From positions 1 to 59,852 of the forward strand of contig WKLE02002178.1 in NCBI GenBank assembly GCA_014885115.2: a stretch of DNA of 59,852 bases. The letters run 5' to 3'. Origin of the DNA: Asterionellopsis glacialis (taxonomy: Eukaryota; Bacillariophyta; Plagiogrammaphyceae; Rhaphoneidales; Asterionellopsidaceae). Shown in pieces: positions 39,477 to 50,390 of the stretch. The notes beneath the pieces were generated by a model. It saw nothing but the letters and a program-made list of their open reading frames with translations, was not told where the DNA came from and searched no databases. Made by a program: the position numbers and the translations under genes. Each line of letters opens with the position of its first letter. The stretch's first letter is position 1.

Positions 39477-41388
39477 CTCGAGATGATTCTGTGTTTTTGT
39501 ACGGTTGGTCTATGATTTGTTTGTCATAAATTTGGGGTGAGATCTGTTAGTTCCACATCTTAAATTTAACTTCAGTAGAGATGTTCTATCTGAAAAAATG
39601 ATATCGAATTCGTGAGTCGATATTATCCCTTAGTGTTCCAACCTACATGATCGGTACTGGATGTTTTCACAATTGTTATGGAAGCTGCATTTTCGGTCAG
39701 CCGAAAAAGACCATTTCAGAATGACTGCATTAATCAAGAAAAAAGATTATCCGTACAGTATTGAAACTGTCGGTTTTTATGTTATGTAATTGCAATCTTG
39801 TGTTAATCTTGCTGCCTAAGAAAAATAGACGCAGTAAAAAAAAACACAAAAATGAAAGATTCGTGAATCATACGTCAATGTTGAGTACCAGGAAACAGGT
39901 AGACTACCAATCCCATTTGCTCCTTTTTTTGCCTTATCTAATTTACACTACCTCAACTGTATAAAAATAACTGTTTAAAAATCCTTCTATCAAAGATAGC
40001 AAAGTTTCTTACCAGACACTTTAGGCCATACTCTTTGGACAGTATGAGTAAGTCAAATTATATGAATATACCACCCTCTTTGTCTTGAAGCTCAGACGAA
40101 TGCACGTGTAAAACCATGAAGCAGTCAGTATGATAATCTGTAATCCAATCATTTCAGATAGACATACTTGAAGAAGACTGCATTCACACTTCCTTTTCGT
40201 GAGAAGATCGGCGGATGACCGCTAATTTGATATATTACTTATGAAAAATATTGAAAGGGTATGGAAGAACCAAAGCGAAGTTCTCTGGCATTATTCCTGG
40301 TACCTTGCCAGTTGGACAAAATAAGGTGAATACCAGTGATACCAATAGAAATGTACAACTTCACAATGTTGCACAATTAGCCTGAGTCACGCACTCACAT
40401 CCTCTACACTATGAGATCAAACATTCTCAGTCACGCACAAGATCATGTTGTAAAAAGTAATGACAAAAGCTTGGGAAATTGAGAATGATCAAATAAATAT
40501 CTGTTTTACTCCACGAGAATTTGATCCCAACACTACGTTTCCGCACTCTCAGTCACGAGCAAGATCTTTACACATTGTAAAAACCAATAACTACGTTGTG
40601 AGATTGAGAACAAGAAGAGAAGCCAATAAATTTCTGGTTTACCCCAGGAAGAATATGTATTTATGCTAAGGAAAGTATGCCCGACTGGTCTCAGCATGTC
40701 TTCTTTTATCTATAAAGCGGCAGAACCAATCACAACCCCCATAAATCTTCACCAATCAAACAGAGCTGTGTTTTACATGGTTATATTAGAAGTCACCGGT
40801 AAACTCTCTAATATACGGTCACTTGAACTGGCTTCTCTATGCATAACTCAATGTAATCACATAACGTGTTGATCGATCGCTTTGTAAACTACAGTGATCC
40901 AATAATTGAAAAGGTATAACTGTGTGGTTATCATCCTGTACGGAAAAATGTAGGTTCAAATTGATTTGCTTGTTTCTTTGTTTGCATCATTGGTTATGGT
41001 GTCTTTCCATTAATAGAACACGCATTTTAAAAACACAATTCAAAAGTATATTCATTAATTATGACATGGTCAATAGTTCATATTTTTATGTTTGGAAAAC
41101 TAGTAATAATACATGTATTCGAGTCGTGCACTAGTTCAAACTTAAATCTAAACCGGACAAAGACAGACGAAACAGCTATCGACCGGGCTTTTTTTCGATT
41201 TTCTCTCTATTTCGGCTCCTCTATTTCTAGATGTGTTTCATTTTTCTTTTCTCATCATCTATTCCCTCCCCAATTTCCCCCCCATCGACCTCTTGAGATC
41301 TCACTCTCATGTAGAGATAGTTTTTCAACTCTCATTCTGCACATCCTCTATCGCTGTTTTGTTTCTATCTCTAGAGACTCATTTAACA
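39477..41388. other. intergenic with an imperfect direct repeat
   Basis: No supported gene in about 1.9 kb. An imperfect direct repeat pairs about 40408-40515 with about 40535-40650: CTCAGTCACG-A/G-CAAGATC, then TTGTAAAAA, GAGA-TTGAGAA, AATAAAT-TCTG-TTTAC-CC in the same order. ORFs here and the one reading into the next gene from 41061 show no domain. CCTGGTACC near 40298-40306 is another palindrome half-site. Confidence 0.5.
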
Positions 41389-41991
41389 ATGTCGTTCTCC
41401 TCTAACAATGACGGGAATGATAATTCTATAACTTCAACAGCAACCAACGTTTCGTGTCATTATCAAATTCTTGGTGTGTCATCCCAAGCATCCATAGACG
41501 AAATTAAATCAGCACATCGATCATTAGCATTACGATTACATCCAGACAAGCAACAACAAATACAACAAAATAAAACAGAAACTGATAACACCAACACAAG
41601 AAGTAATGATATTACTACAAGTATGATTGAAACTAAATTTCGTCAAGTTCAAGTAGCTTGGGAATGTTTACGTGATCCCATAAAACGTCAAGAATACGAT
41701 GATGAATTACAACGAAAACAAGAAAAAATCAAATCACGTAAACATGGTGCAACACGGATATATCTTTCTGAAATGCAAGAATGTATGGATGATGATAATG
41801 AAAAAGACCAAGGCAACAATAATACCGTGGATGGATATGCTCATGAATGTCGATGTGGTGAATATGTTGAATTATGGAAAGATGATATTACTGTAACGGC
41901 AACACATGCATCTAATGAAGAAGTATTGATAGATTGTCCTGGTTGCTGTTTGTCTTATTGCATTGTTCTGGATAAATCAATAAATGAATGA
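41389..41991 (+). CDS. DPH4/DNAJC24-like J protein with CSL zinc finger
   Basis: Single exon, 200 residues from the ATG at 41389; the frame is open upstream but the J domain starts just after this Met. DPH4 works with DPH1, DPH2 and DPH3 in the first steps of diphthamide formation on elongation factor 2, probably by supplying iron or electrons. The J domain (about 22-108) has CHYQILGVSSQASIDEIK, the HPD motif at 51-53 and the closing FRQVQVAWECLRDPIKRQEY. A Gln/Asn-rich loop lengthens it. The C-terminal CSL-type finger has CRCGE (C154, C156) and CPGCC (C183, C186) followed by a beta-strand. The order J-CSL is diagnostic for DPH4. Confidence 0.88.
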   Translation: MSFSSNNDGNDNSITSTATNVSCHYQILGVSSQASIDEIKSAHRSLALRLHPDKQQQIQQNKTETDNTNTRSNDITTSMIETKFRQVQVAWECLRDPIKRQEYDDELQRKQEKIKSRKHGATRIYLSEMQECMDDDNEKDQGNNNTVDGYAHECRCGEYVELWKDDITVTATHASNEEVLIDCPGCCLSYCIVLDKSINE

Positions 41992-42951
41992 ATAGAAATG
42001 TATGCAAGACAAGGATTAAAAAGACACGCGACAGAAGAAAGAGAAGATTTTTGTTGTGCTATTATTGTGATGCTATTGTGATACCGAAATTTTATTCTTA
42101 AAAAAATCACTTTACCAATCAATGTGCCTTTAGTTGAAAATTTTCATGTTTGAAATTAAGAATTGTTTTTATAATGCCAACAACAACAACAAGAACAACA
42201 ACTAGGATAACAATAAAATTAAATATTGAAGTGTCTGAAAATGATTTGGAGAGACATCAAACGAAAAGGAAACACAAATTTTACTAATTTTGGAGCTTTA
42301 CAATTTAACTCTAATGGAATCTGATATACGAACAAATGCAGGCACGAGCCACATCTCCATCAGATATTTTTATATGAATTTTTTAATCATAGAGATTCTA
42401 TTTTGAAAAGGACAACTTTATGGTCCTTGTGCATCGCTTTGGTTGATTTTACTAGGTGTGCTTTTCACTCTACAACATTTCTTATCTCTGCATGACGAGA
42501 GTTTTCCATATTGTTCTGAAGCATCATCTGCAATTGTTCCAAAGATCGCACGTAACTCTTTAGAAAGACATCAATTCATTCTGCCCTAGGCTAAAGATGT
42601 CCCTCAATGAAATGGAAAGGAATCTCCGATGGGCTTCCTTTTGTGTTCCATTTCCTAATGTGGACTGAAAGTAAGTAACCATAGCTCAAAGCAGTTATTG
42701 GATTACAAAAAATATTGAAACGACAATACGAACAAATCAACCAAGCAAATCAAATAATAATTGTTCACCACAAAGTTTTCTTTAGCATGATTTATATGAT
42801 ATTATTTGAAAATGAATGTATAATAGAATTTAAATGTTCGTTTGTATTTGTTACGCCATATATACTACGAACTTGAGCGTCAGTTTTAAAAACAGACACT
42901 GTCATTTACCCACAGAAACAAAATCTCTCTTGACATTTTTATGTTGGTTCT
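41992..42951. other. intergenic
   Basis: Spacer between the DPH4-like gene (+) and the BTB gene (-), so it holds two 3' ends. An ACA/AAC simple repeat lies near 42178-42205. Nothing else recognised. Confidence 0.5.
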
Positions 42952-43563
42952 TCAAGAAAACATACTTCGTCTTCTACGTTTGGCTTGTTGTGTAATACCA
43001 TTGGATGTTTTAGTTGTACTTGTCGATGGAGTGTTTCCATACAAACAACAAACTAAAAAACTTTGACATCCCAATTTTTGAGCAATCATCATGGTCTCCT
43101 TACATAACTTATGATTATCTCTTGGCATATTGAATTCATAATCTTCTATATAATCCAACACAATTTCAAATGGTACCGGATCATATTCCAACGCAATGGG
43201 TGCCAATGGATTACTACCCACATGGCTTTCATCATCCTTGAGCATGCGCTTGAAATACGATGATTTGGAGATTAATTTTTCACGGCAACATTCAAAGGGT
43301 GTACCGCGCACATCTAAATAAAGAGGTCGCAAGGACGATGAGTCATCATCATCTTGAGATATCATCCCCGTGGAAGCATCATAATTATTTCGTTTGGGAC
43401 GTGTCTGTCGTTCTTCTTCTTGATTCTGACGTTGTTGCTGTTCCTTCATTTCTTTACCACCGTTATTGGCATTGTAAGGAGCTTTATCTGGAAAGCTCAT
43501 TACATCTGGCATACTTGCATGCAAACGAGTATGAACTAGTTGCTTTGTTTTACAATTTTCCAT
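42952..43563 (-). CDS. BTB/POZ (T1-type) domain protein
   Basis: Single exon, 203 residues, first ATG. A disordered Gln/Glu/Arg-rich N-terminus precedes a BTB domain of the potassium-channel-tetramerisation type at about 80-180: LYLDVRGTPFECCREKLIS, SSYFKRMLKDD, ALEYDPVPFEIVLDYIEDYE and a final helix pair around ETMMIAQKLGCQSFLVCCLY. Such domains oligomerise and often recruit Cullin-3. There is no channel or second domain, as in stand-alone KCTD-like proteins. The C-terminal RRRRSMF could be a nuclear signal or phosphosite (inference). Confidence 0.72.
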   Translation of the reverse strand: MENCKTKQLVHTRLHASMPDVMSFPDKAPYNANNGGKEMKEQQQRQNQEEERQTRPKRNNYDASTGMISQDDDDSSSLRPLYLDVRGTPFECCREKLISKSSYFKRMLKDDESHVGSNPLAPIALEYDPVPFEIVLDYIEDYEFNMPRDNHKLCKETMMIAQKLGCQSFLVCCLYGNTPSTSTTKTSNGITQQAKRRRRSMFS

Positions 43564-44296
43564 TTTATCTTGTTTGTTACTGTTACTGCTATCTCTATAT
43601 ACGCAATATCAAATGTATGTAGTCTATCTTTGTTGTCAATAATACACTAGAAGCGATTGCTGAGGAGAGGGGGCAACAGTCTCCAGTGCCTTGTTCGATT
43701 TGGCGTTGCAAGGAGTTTTTTTACTGCGAGTTAGTTGAGGCTGATGAACGATGATACAGGGACTTTTCCGCCTGTTGTCGCATGCGTTGCGATGATAGTC
43801 AGAGCCACCATTGATAAGAAAGTCGTATCGGTACTGGTATTTAATTCTTATAAACGCATTTTCATAGATACGCTGGTACACTTTAAGTCCTACAAGTTTC
43901 CTTTGTTCGTGTTTTGATCGTCTCTCATAGTCCGGAGTATTATTTAGGCCTCGACCACTATAGGACTATAGTACAATCATGACTATGAAGATTACTCGAA
44001 ACTGTAAAAAGCCTGATTTATAAAAATTTTATGTAAAAATATTTAGTGTACATTGAAGCCTTCATTGCATATTCGAAAAACAGATGCAATTTCTGATAAT
44101 AGTAATTTTCTGACTTCTGACAGGCGCACTAGTACCAGTACGATTTGAGAAGACCTAGTAAATAATAATGGAATATAGCAACAGGGGGCATATGTTGATA
44201 CAAAGGATAGGTACACAGCCTATATATAGATTACAGTATACGGACTAGTCTTTTTTTAAACTTTACCTGGTATACGATTACCTGGTACAGTCCTCT
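43564..44296. other. intergenic
   Basis: Upstream of the BTB gene and left flank of the foldback element. TTACCTGGTA (44263-44272) and TACCTGGTAC (44279-44288) sit just outside the element. No ORF with a domain. Confidence 0.5.
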
Positions 44297-44921
44297 GGGA
44301 ACCCCGGGAAACTTCGAAATTCTAGAAGATTGACCGGTTTCCGAACTCTCTGGTTCGAAGTTTCTTCGTTAGTAATCAAAAACTCGTTTTAGTTAGTAAC
44401 TAAAACTGATCAGCTGTTTTTATCCCATATACATAACATGTTGGTATACAATGTACATAAATGACCGAAAATAACTGAAAACTTCTTTCAGTTAGTAATT
44501 GATTTTGAAGTTACTAACTAATCAAATTAAAAAAAACTGTAATTCTTTCTATCTTTTGTACATACAATATATGTATCGATCATACCATGACAAATCAAAT
44601 CTCTAACGAAAAACTTCTTTCAGTTAGTAATTGATTTTGAAGTTACTAACTAATCAAATTAAAAAAAATCTGTAATACTTTCTATCTTGTGTACATAAAC
44701 AAATGGTATTGATCCTACCGAGACAAATCAAATCTAACGAAAAACTTCTTTCAGTTAGTAATTGATGAAGAAACTTCGAAGTTTCTTCGAAGAAACTTTC
44801 ATTTTTTTTCGAGCTCCCTAACTGAAAAAATGTTGTTCCACGTTACGTTCTCAGTATGAATCTCGCGTTTTCGTGATATTTTTTTTGTACTTTTGGAATT
44901 TCGAAGTTTCCCGGGGTTCCC
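44297..44921. mobile_element. foldback / MITE-like element with 26-base perfect terminal inverted repeats
   Basis: A 26-base end (begins GGGAACCCCGGGAAACTTCG) at 44297-44322 is repeated as an exact reverse complement at 44896-44921. Inside lie further inverted GAAACTTCGAAGTTTC segments and a roughly 131-base tandem repeat. There is no coding capacity, so the element would be non-autonomous. I cannot see a clear target-site duplication. A superfamily cannot be assigned from this alone. Confidence 0.7.
44481..44766. repeat. about 131-base tandem repeat, 2.2 copies
   Basis: ACTTCTTTCAGTTAGTAATT starts at 44481, 44613 and 44744. Unit 1 (44481-44612) and unit 2 (44613-44743) are near-identical over most of their length, including GAAGTTACTAACTAATCAAA. 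Unit 3 is broken off after about 23 bases. A more diverged partial unit may lie just upstream (44388-44480). Confidence 0.85.
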
Positions 44922-45887
44922 TGTTGCTGCGAATAGCGTATTTTCAAGCGAACAACTAAAAGGTAGGAATACATTGAACATACGAATCTACGATGATGAT
45001 AATTCTTTCCGAAAAAGATAAAAAAAATATGGCGAACTTCTGAGTAGTACCGATTCCAGACTTCGCAATCTCTTTCTTATGTACAGTAATCAAATAGGGT
45101 ACGAATCTAGGACAGTAATATATTCTATATATATAGGAAAAATTAATAGTAAACAGACCTTTACCAGGTATCCCCCGCCCTCGCCAACCCCTCATCATCA
45201 GTGTTGTTCGCGAATTCTCACCAGACATTCAAGACTCAAGACATCCCTGAAACTCAGAATCTCACCATGCTGCATGTACAAAGCTTGAAACTTTGGTATA
45301 GCGGAATGTAGGACAGACTAGAGACCAAAGAACGGAAACACCAAGCCGCATTCTCGAAGCTACAGTAGGCTACATTTATGACAGGTAGTAAGTATCTATC
45401 TTATTGGTTCGACATTCTCATTTGTTTATTACTGCAGGATTACTATACCTGGTAAATCAGATATATAGGAAAGTTTCCAAATGGTGGCAATGGTACCAGT
45501 TACAGTACATGTACACAGGATATAATATTGCCCACCTCAAAATTTGATCTTCTACTGCGCTTCCGGAAGAAAAGCTTTGGTTTCCGCCTACAAAGACATC
45601 TTCTGCAATGTGTTGTCCAAACTACAGTATTTTACACAGGGTACATTAATCCAATCAAAATTTGATTTTCAAAAGATATATTATGTTCGGTCTTGATCCA
45701 ACACCGCGTGTGTCCGAGCTCGTAAAAAAAGAGAGCCAATAGAACCACAGAAGAAGATCCTTCACCCATCCATCATTCGATCGAAATCTAGGCTAGTTGC
45801 ACATTTATCGGCTTCTGCCTAAACAGATATTCTTTCAAAGTCTCTCAAGTTTATCTCGTTTAAAGTTTTTTTAAAAAAAAGAGCATC
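44922..45887. other. intergenic upstream of the CDPK-like gene
   Basis: Contains TACCAGGTA (45162-45170) and TACCTGGTA (45446-45454), two more copies of the spacer palindrome about 280 bases apart. No ORF with a domain. The last 100 bases should be promoter and 5' UTR of the kinase-like gene. Confidence 0.5.
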
Positions 45888-47788
45888 ATGGGAAACTGTT
45901 CTGCCAAGGACAGCACAGCTGTCACCCAAAAAACATCTTCAGTTGCCTCTTCGTCTTCTTCCAAAAAATCAGATGTGAAAACTAAAAAATCCCGTTTAGA
46001 TGTCGCGGATAGTTTACTCCGTCAAAATACCAAAGATTTCCATGAAGTGTATGAGATCATTGAACAAGTCGGTGAAGGACGATTTACGAATATTTCCAAA
46101 GTAAAACGAAAAAGTAGTGGTGGTATAAGCAGCAGTGAGCGAAACATTGTATATGCACTAAAGGAAATTGATCAAAGTTTGATGAAACCCGAAAATGTAG
46201 CAGCCATGAAACGGGAAATTGATCTTTTGCGGTCCTTGGATCATCCTAATATCATAAAGGTAGGCGAAAAGAGAACGTCTCTTTGTCATCCTGAAGACAT
46301 GGTCCAATGACGCTGTTTTCACAAAGCTTCATACATGATTTTTATATTTGTCGCACGCTGGATTGTGTTGCTATTTTCAATTTCTTATTTTTGTTTCGTT
46401 TCTTTCGAATGGTTTATGCACATCACATTAGGCCTATGAAACATATGAAGTACCACCCAACACATTAGCAATCATTGAGGAACTCTGTACTGGTGGCGAG
46501 GTGTTGAAACGAGGACCGTTTACTGAATCAGATGTGAAAAATATTGTCAAGAAATTGGTTGCTGCCATCAAATATTTACAGAATCAAAAGATCATTCATC
46601 GCGATATAAATTGTGAGAATATCATGTTTGAAAATGAATCTGAAAACGCTGAAGTTAAATTAGTTGGCTTTGGATCAGCCACACAACATAATCGCCCTGC
46701 CGAAACAGAGCAAGTTGGATCTGTGTATTCCATGGCGGTAAGTGTGATGATGTCTATTGTATAGCATGAAACGTTTCTCCGTCTGTTACTAAATCATCTT
46801 GGATTGTTTGTGTATGCATTGTTGCAGCCACAAGTAATGGAAGGGTATTACTCGTATGAAGCTGATATGTGGTCCTTGGGAGTTGTGACGTTCCAACTTC
46901 TTTCTGGCGAACGACCATTTTGGGGTAGCAACGAGTAAGATATGTTATCGCCTGTCTCTTCGCATGTCAAGGTTGCGATTTTAACTAACTAGTTACATGC
47001 ATGTTTTCCATTACCTACTTTGCTTTGAATGGTTTTATTGCAGAAACGAAGTAAAGAGAAAAGTGAAAGCCGGAGAATATGCATTTGATGGTCCAAATTG
47101 GAAATATGTTTCAAAGGAAGCGCAAGACTTTGTTTCAAATTTACTGGTAGTGGAAGCAAAATTTAGATGGACACCATCCCAGGTTTTGAAGTCTGCATGG
47201 CTGAAAGATGATGCATCTTCCAATGGCAACAAAAATGATGCTATCAAACAGGGTTTAACCTCGAGTTTTAATAGTTACAATGAAGCTGGTGATTTAAAGA
47301 AGTTGGCTTTACACGTAATTGCTCATAAATCAACGTCAGCTGAAATCTTCAAGTTACGTGAAGCCTTTCGTGAATTTGATGAAGATCATGATGGGTCTAT
47401 CACTTACAAGGAATTCAAAGCTGCAATGAAAAATCAAGGGTATACTAAAGCTGAAATTGACAAGATGTTCCGTAGCGTAGATGCTGATGAAAGTGGTGTC
47501 ATCGTGTACACTGAATTCCTTGCTGCGACCTTAGAAGCTCAGGGTAAAATTGAATTACAACGTGTTGCTGATGCCTTTAATCATATGGACATAGATGGTG
47601 ATGGTTTCCTCACGCGTGAAGAGCTGAATCAAATTGCAGGTGAAGGAAATGATGAGTCCTACCTTCAAACTTTGATTGAAGAAGCTGATACTGATGGAGA
47701 TGGGAAAATCAGCTTTGAAGAATTTGCTTATGTTATGAGTGGTCATACCACTGAACACGTATCTGAAATGTTGACCAAGGCAGATTAA
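45888..47788 (+). CDS. CDPK-type protein with predicted pseudokinase domain and four EF-hands
   Basis: Four exons, 45888-46259, 46432-46737, 46828-46934 and 47044-47788, giving 509 residues. MGNCS at the start fits N-myristoylation plus palmitoylation, hence membrane attachment. The kinase-like domain (about 52-320) keeps the ATP lysine (ALKEID, K92) and HRD (180-182), but HRDLKPEN is HRDINCEN (Lys to Asn at 184). DFG is GFG (G203), so the Mg2+-binding Asp is missing. APE reads APQ and the Gly-rich loop has lost its last glycine. A junction helix leads to four EF-hands at 374-385, 408-419, 444-455 and 477-488, all with intact acidic loops. I infer a membrane-bound Ca2+ sensor or scaffold, probably without normal catalysis. 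All four exons join in frame. Confidence 0.9.
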
Positions 47789-48057
47789 CGATTTTCAGTC
47801 ATTTCCCCGTATGTCCTAGTGATATTTAGCACTCTGTAGAAATTCTAGAATGATAGAAGATTGTGAATTAAATATAATGACCTTCATTAGATCAAAGATA
47901 AGTGGAGAAGATGATTTACAGACTTTTAAAATGTGGTCTTTTTCCTACGATGTTTTCCTTTTCCTCATGTTGCACTGGGTCTTCCAGAGAAGCCACATCC
48001 TTGGTCATCTTGGGTTGTTTTATCAAATGACTAGGGACGTCTTGTATTGCTGCATTC

Positions 48058-48380
48058 CTAAAAAAAGGGAAGGATGTGACAAAGAGAGGGATCGTAAATA
48101 ACATCGTTAGCTTTCTTCTGTAACAAAGGAATATTGGTGTATGGAGCAATTGCATAATTTTGTTCGTATTCCCTTGGAACAGTACCAGTTTCATTCCGTT
48201 GTGCGTTAAAGATTTCCAGACTTGTCATACTTGCTAAGATTTCAGGAAGACTTCCAGTTAGTCCGTTTGAATGCCGCACCCAAAAGTGTTATAAAGGAGA
48301 ATTCGCCTAAAGTTGAGAGCCAAAACAATTAAAAGTTCCATTGTGGATTAAGCCCACGGTCCTTCAGGGATAGTACCATC
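48058..48380 (-). pseudogene. relic of an LRR membrane protein gene
   Basis: Read on the minus strand, this matches the 3' part of the LRR gene at 50391-52655. NGLTGSLPEILASMTSLEIF and RNETGTVPREYE equal NGLTGSLPESLANLTSMQLF and RNEITGTVPREYE there, and the homology runs on through that gene's last intron (YDPSLCHILPF). Upstream, near 48350, a stretch equals the segment around its GTIPEGPW. Deletions and stops break it in between. Intron retention shows copying at DNA level. It lies about 2 kb from the intact gene, in inverted orientation. Confidence 0.8.
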
Positions 48381-49208
48381 AACTTGACAAAAACCCATTT
48401 ACGATTTGATTGTTGAATCTTTGTGCTACTACCCGCCATTATTCATAACGCAAACTGTACTGTTACTTTGTTTATCTGTACTTTAAATAAAACATCTCAA
48501 TCGCTGCAATAGGCCAATGTTGTGCGTTTCTTTCCCTCAACAAATCAACCTTTATTGCTGAAGTATTACGGGGTCGAAGGGGAATTGTCGCAGTAGCATT
48601 GTATGATTTCATTTTTTTAATGTTCCATATTTTCCTCTTTCTAATAATTTTAATCAAAAGAGATGTAGATTTCACACCATCACTTGTGCCTTCGACCCTT
48701 TCAGTGTAGCTAAGTTGGGTTTCAAGAATCACATGCTTGTTGTATGATTGAATATCTCGTTCGTCTCTCTCTAGAGAACAACTCTGTAAACAGTATGTAC
48801 AAGAAACAGAACAAAACAGTTCGAACCCCTAAATAATTCAACTTCTTGCAACTTCCATCTCCCGTCTCAAACATGACCGGAATCCAGCGTGAAAGTGCTG
48901 AATAACGCTTCCGAATCTTGGCACCACCAAGTTCCAAACATTTGAAAAGCATTGATATTTGTCCTGGTCGATTTCAGTCGATGTCGGTATGATCGGTGAC
49001 ACCCGGAAATCGATCGAATCTCAAATCCAGGATTTTCAGTAAAAAGAATCTTGTAAAAAAAATTACATAAGAATTTTTTTTTGAATCCGAAACCCCCTGA
49101 GACAGAGAAGCAGTAAGATGAAGCGCTCTGCTGATTGTGCCACCCATTGTAAGTATCACAGGCCTGCAGTCATAATTACGTATTTTTAAGTTACTGAGGT
49201 CCTACTAA
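48381..49208. other. intergenic
   Basis: Minus-strand ORFs at 48472-48732 and 48722-48952 have no recognisable domain. I see nothing else before the MITE. Confidence 0.5.
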
Positions 49209-49899
49209 GAGCCGTTCTTATCGTTGTTTTTTTATTGTTTTTTTTTACTGTTTTTTTGGGCGCATATGCGCGAAAAAACATGGCCAGAATTGTTGACGAT
49301 AAGAATGCAGTGTTTTCTTCAATGTTTTTTTTGGGGGGTCTCTTATAGAGTTAGGGTTAGGTAAAAAGAACAAAAATCGCATTTGCTCCCGATTTTTACT
49401 TTGACTTTTTGGCGCACCCGAACACATTTCTGCAGCGTTTGGAGACAAACGACAAATAATAACCAAATAACATCCTACTCCTCTATCCAACAACAACAAT
49501 GCCTCCTGTTTTCATTTGTTTGATTGTTTTTTTTTTTTAATTTCATTGTTGATTGTTGATTGTTGATTGCCATGTCGTCCGATGCTGTCTTTGTCGTGAT
49601 TTACCTGGTATGTTGTTTTTGGTGTTGTCGTACAGTATTTGTGTCTAGCCAGACAGACCAATGCTGGATTTAGGGGTGCAAAAGATAACAAGTGAGAACA
49701 AGTGACAGACCAAAAAAACATTGAATTGAAAAAAAAACACTGATTAACGAATCGGGATTTGGCCATTCGTTAATCAGTGTTTTTTTTTAAAAAAATCAAT
49801 GTTTTTTTTTAAAAATCCGGGTTTTTTTCGTGCATAAACTCGCGCATGCCAGAAAAAACATTGAAAAAAAACATTAAAAAACAACGATAAGAACGGCTC
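49209..49899. mobile_element. MITE with TAA target-site duplication (PIF/Harbinger-like)
   Basis: The element starts GAGCCGTTCTTATCGTTG and ends with the reverse complement (ends GAACGGCTC at 49899). Similarity between the ends continues imperfectly for about 75 bases, including a GCGC-rich palindromic patch. TAA occurs on both sides (49206-49208 and 49900-49902), the 3-base duplication typical of PIF/Harbinger. There is no transposase ORF in 691 bases, so it is non-autonomous. T-rich and A-rich runs dominate the interior. Confidence 0.82.
49731..49786. repeat. 22-bp perfect hairpin inside the MITE
   Basis: A 22-base arm ending CACTGATTAACGAAT (49731-49752) pairs exactly with 49765-49786 across a 12-base loop. 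It is separate from the terminal inverted repeats, so the element has a second internal fold. Confidence 0.8.
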
Positions 49900-50390
49900 T
49901 AATTAAGGAACTTATAAGATACTGGCAATGTGGAAGTCACTAAAAAATATATAATCCAAAAAGAGCTATTTATTTCCCGCGATCCGCATTGGCCATTGAT
50001 GATCATCCACTTTTTTTGAAAGCCAAGCGCTCATCAAGCGAGCCAAATTTGGCAACTTCAACATGCTCGAGCGAGCCAGATTTTGTTTTGACGTATAAAG
50101 TATGTAGGAATTACGTAGTGCTAAACAATATCTATGAACTACTTATCCTACGTAGGTAGAGCTCCTCCAATTTTCGACTACTTATCCTACGTTGAGCTCC
50201 TTTAATTTATTGGAAAACATGGTACCAGATACTAATACTGGTACTGGTAGTTCGTACAAGATACTGTAGAGCTCAAGACGGGAAAAAGCGCTCAAGTACT
50301 CACAAGAAGATCAAAACAGAAACTATATTATGGGTACTTACTGTACAAGATTAATTGCAACACAACGTCGAAAGATACATAAGCACCACC
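49900..50390. other. intergenic, upstream of LRR gene 1
   Basis: Contains a short direct repeat (ACTACTTATCCTACGT near 50137 and 50179) and GGTACCAG at 50220. No ORF with a domain. Confidence 0.5.

Noticed and set aside
41061..41405. 114-codon ORF overlapping the DPH4-like gene start
   Set aside because: Different frame from the J-domain protein, no domain, and Phe/Ser-rich as expected for a pyrimidine-rich leader.
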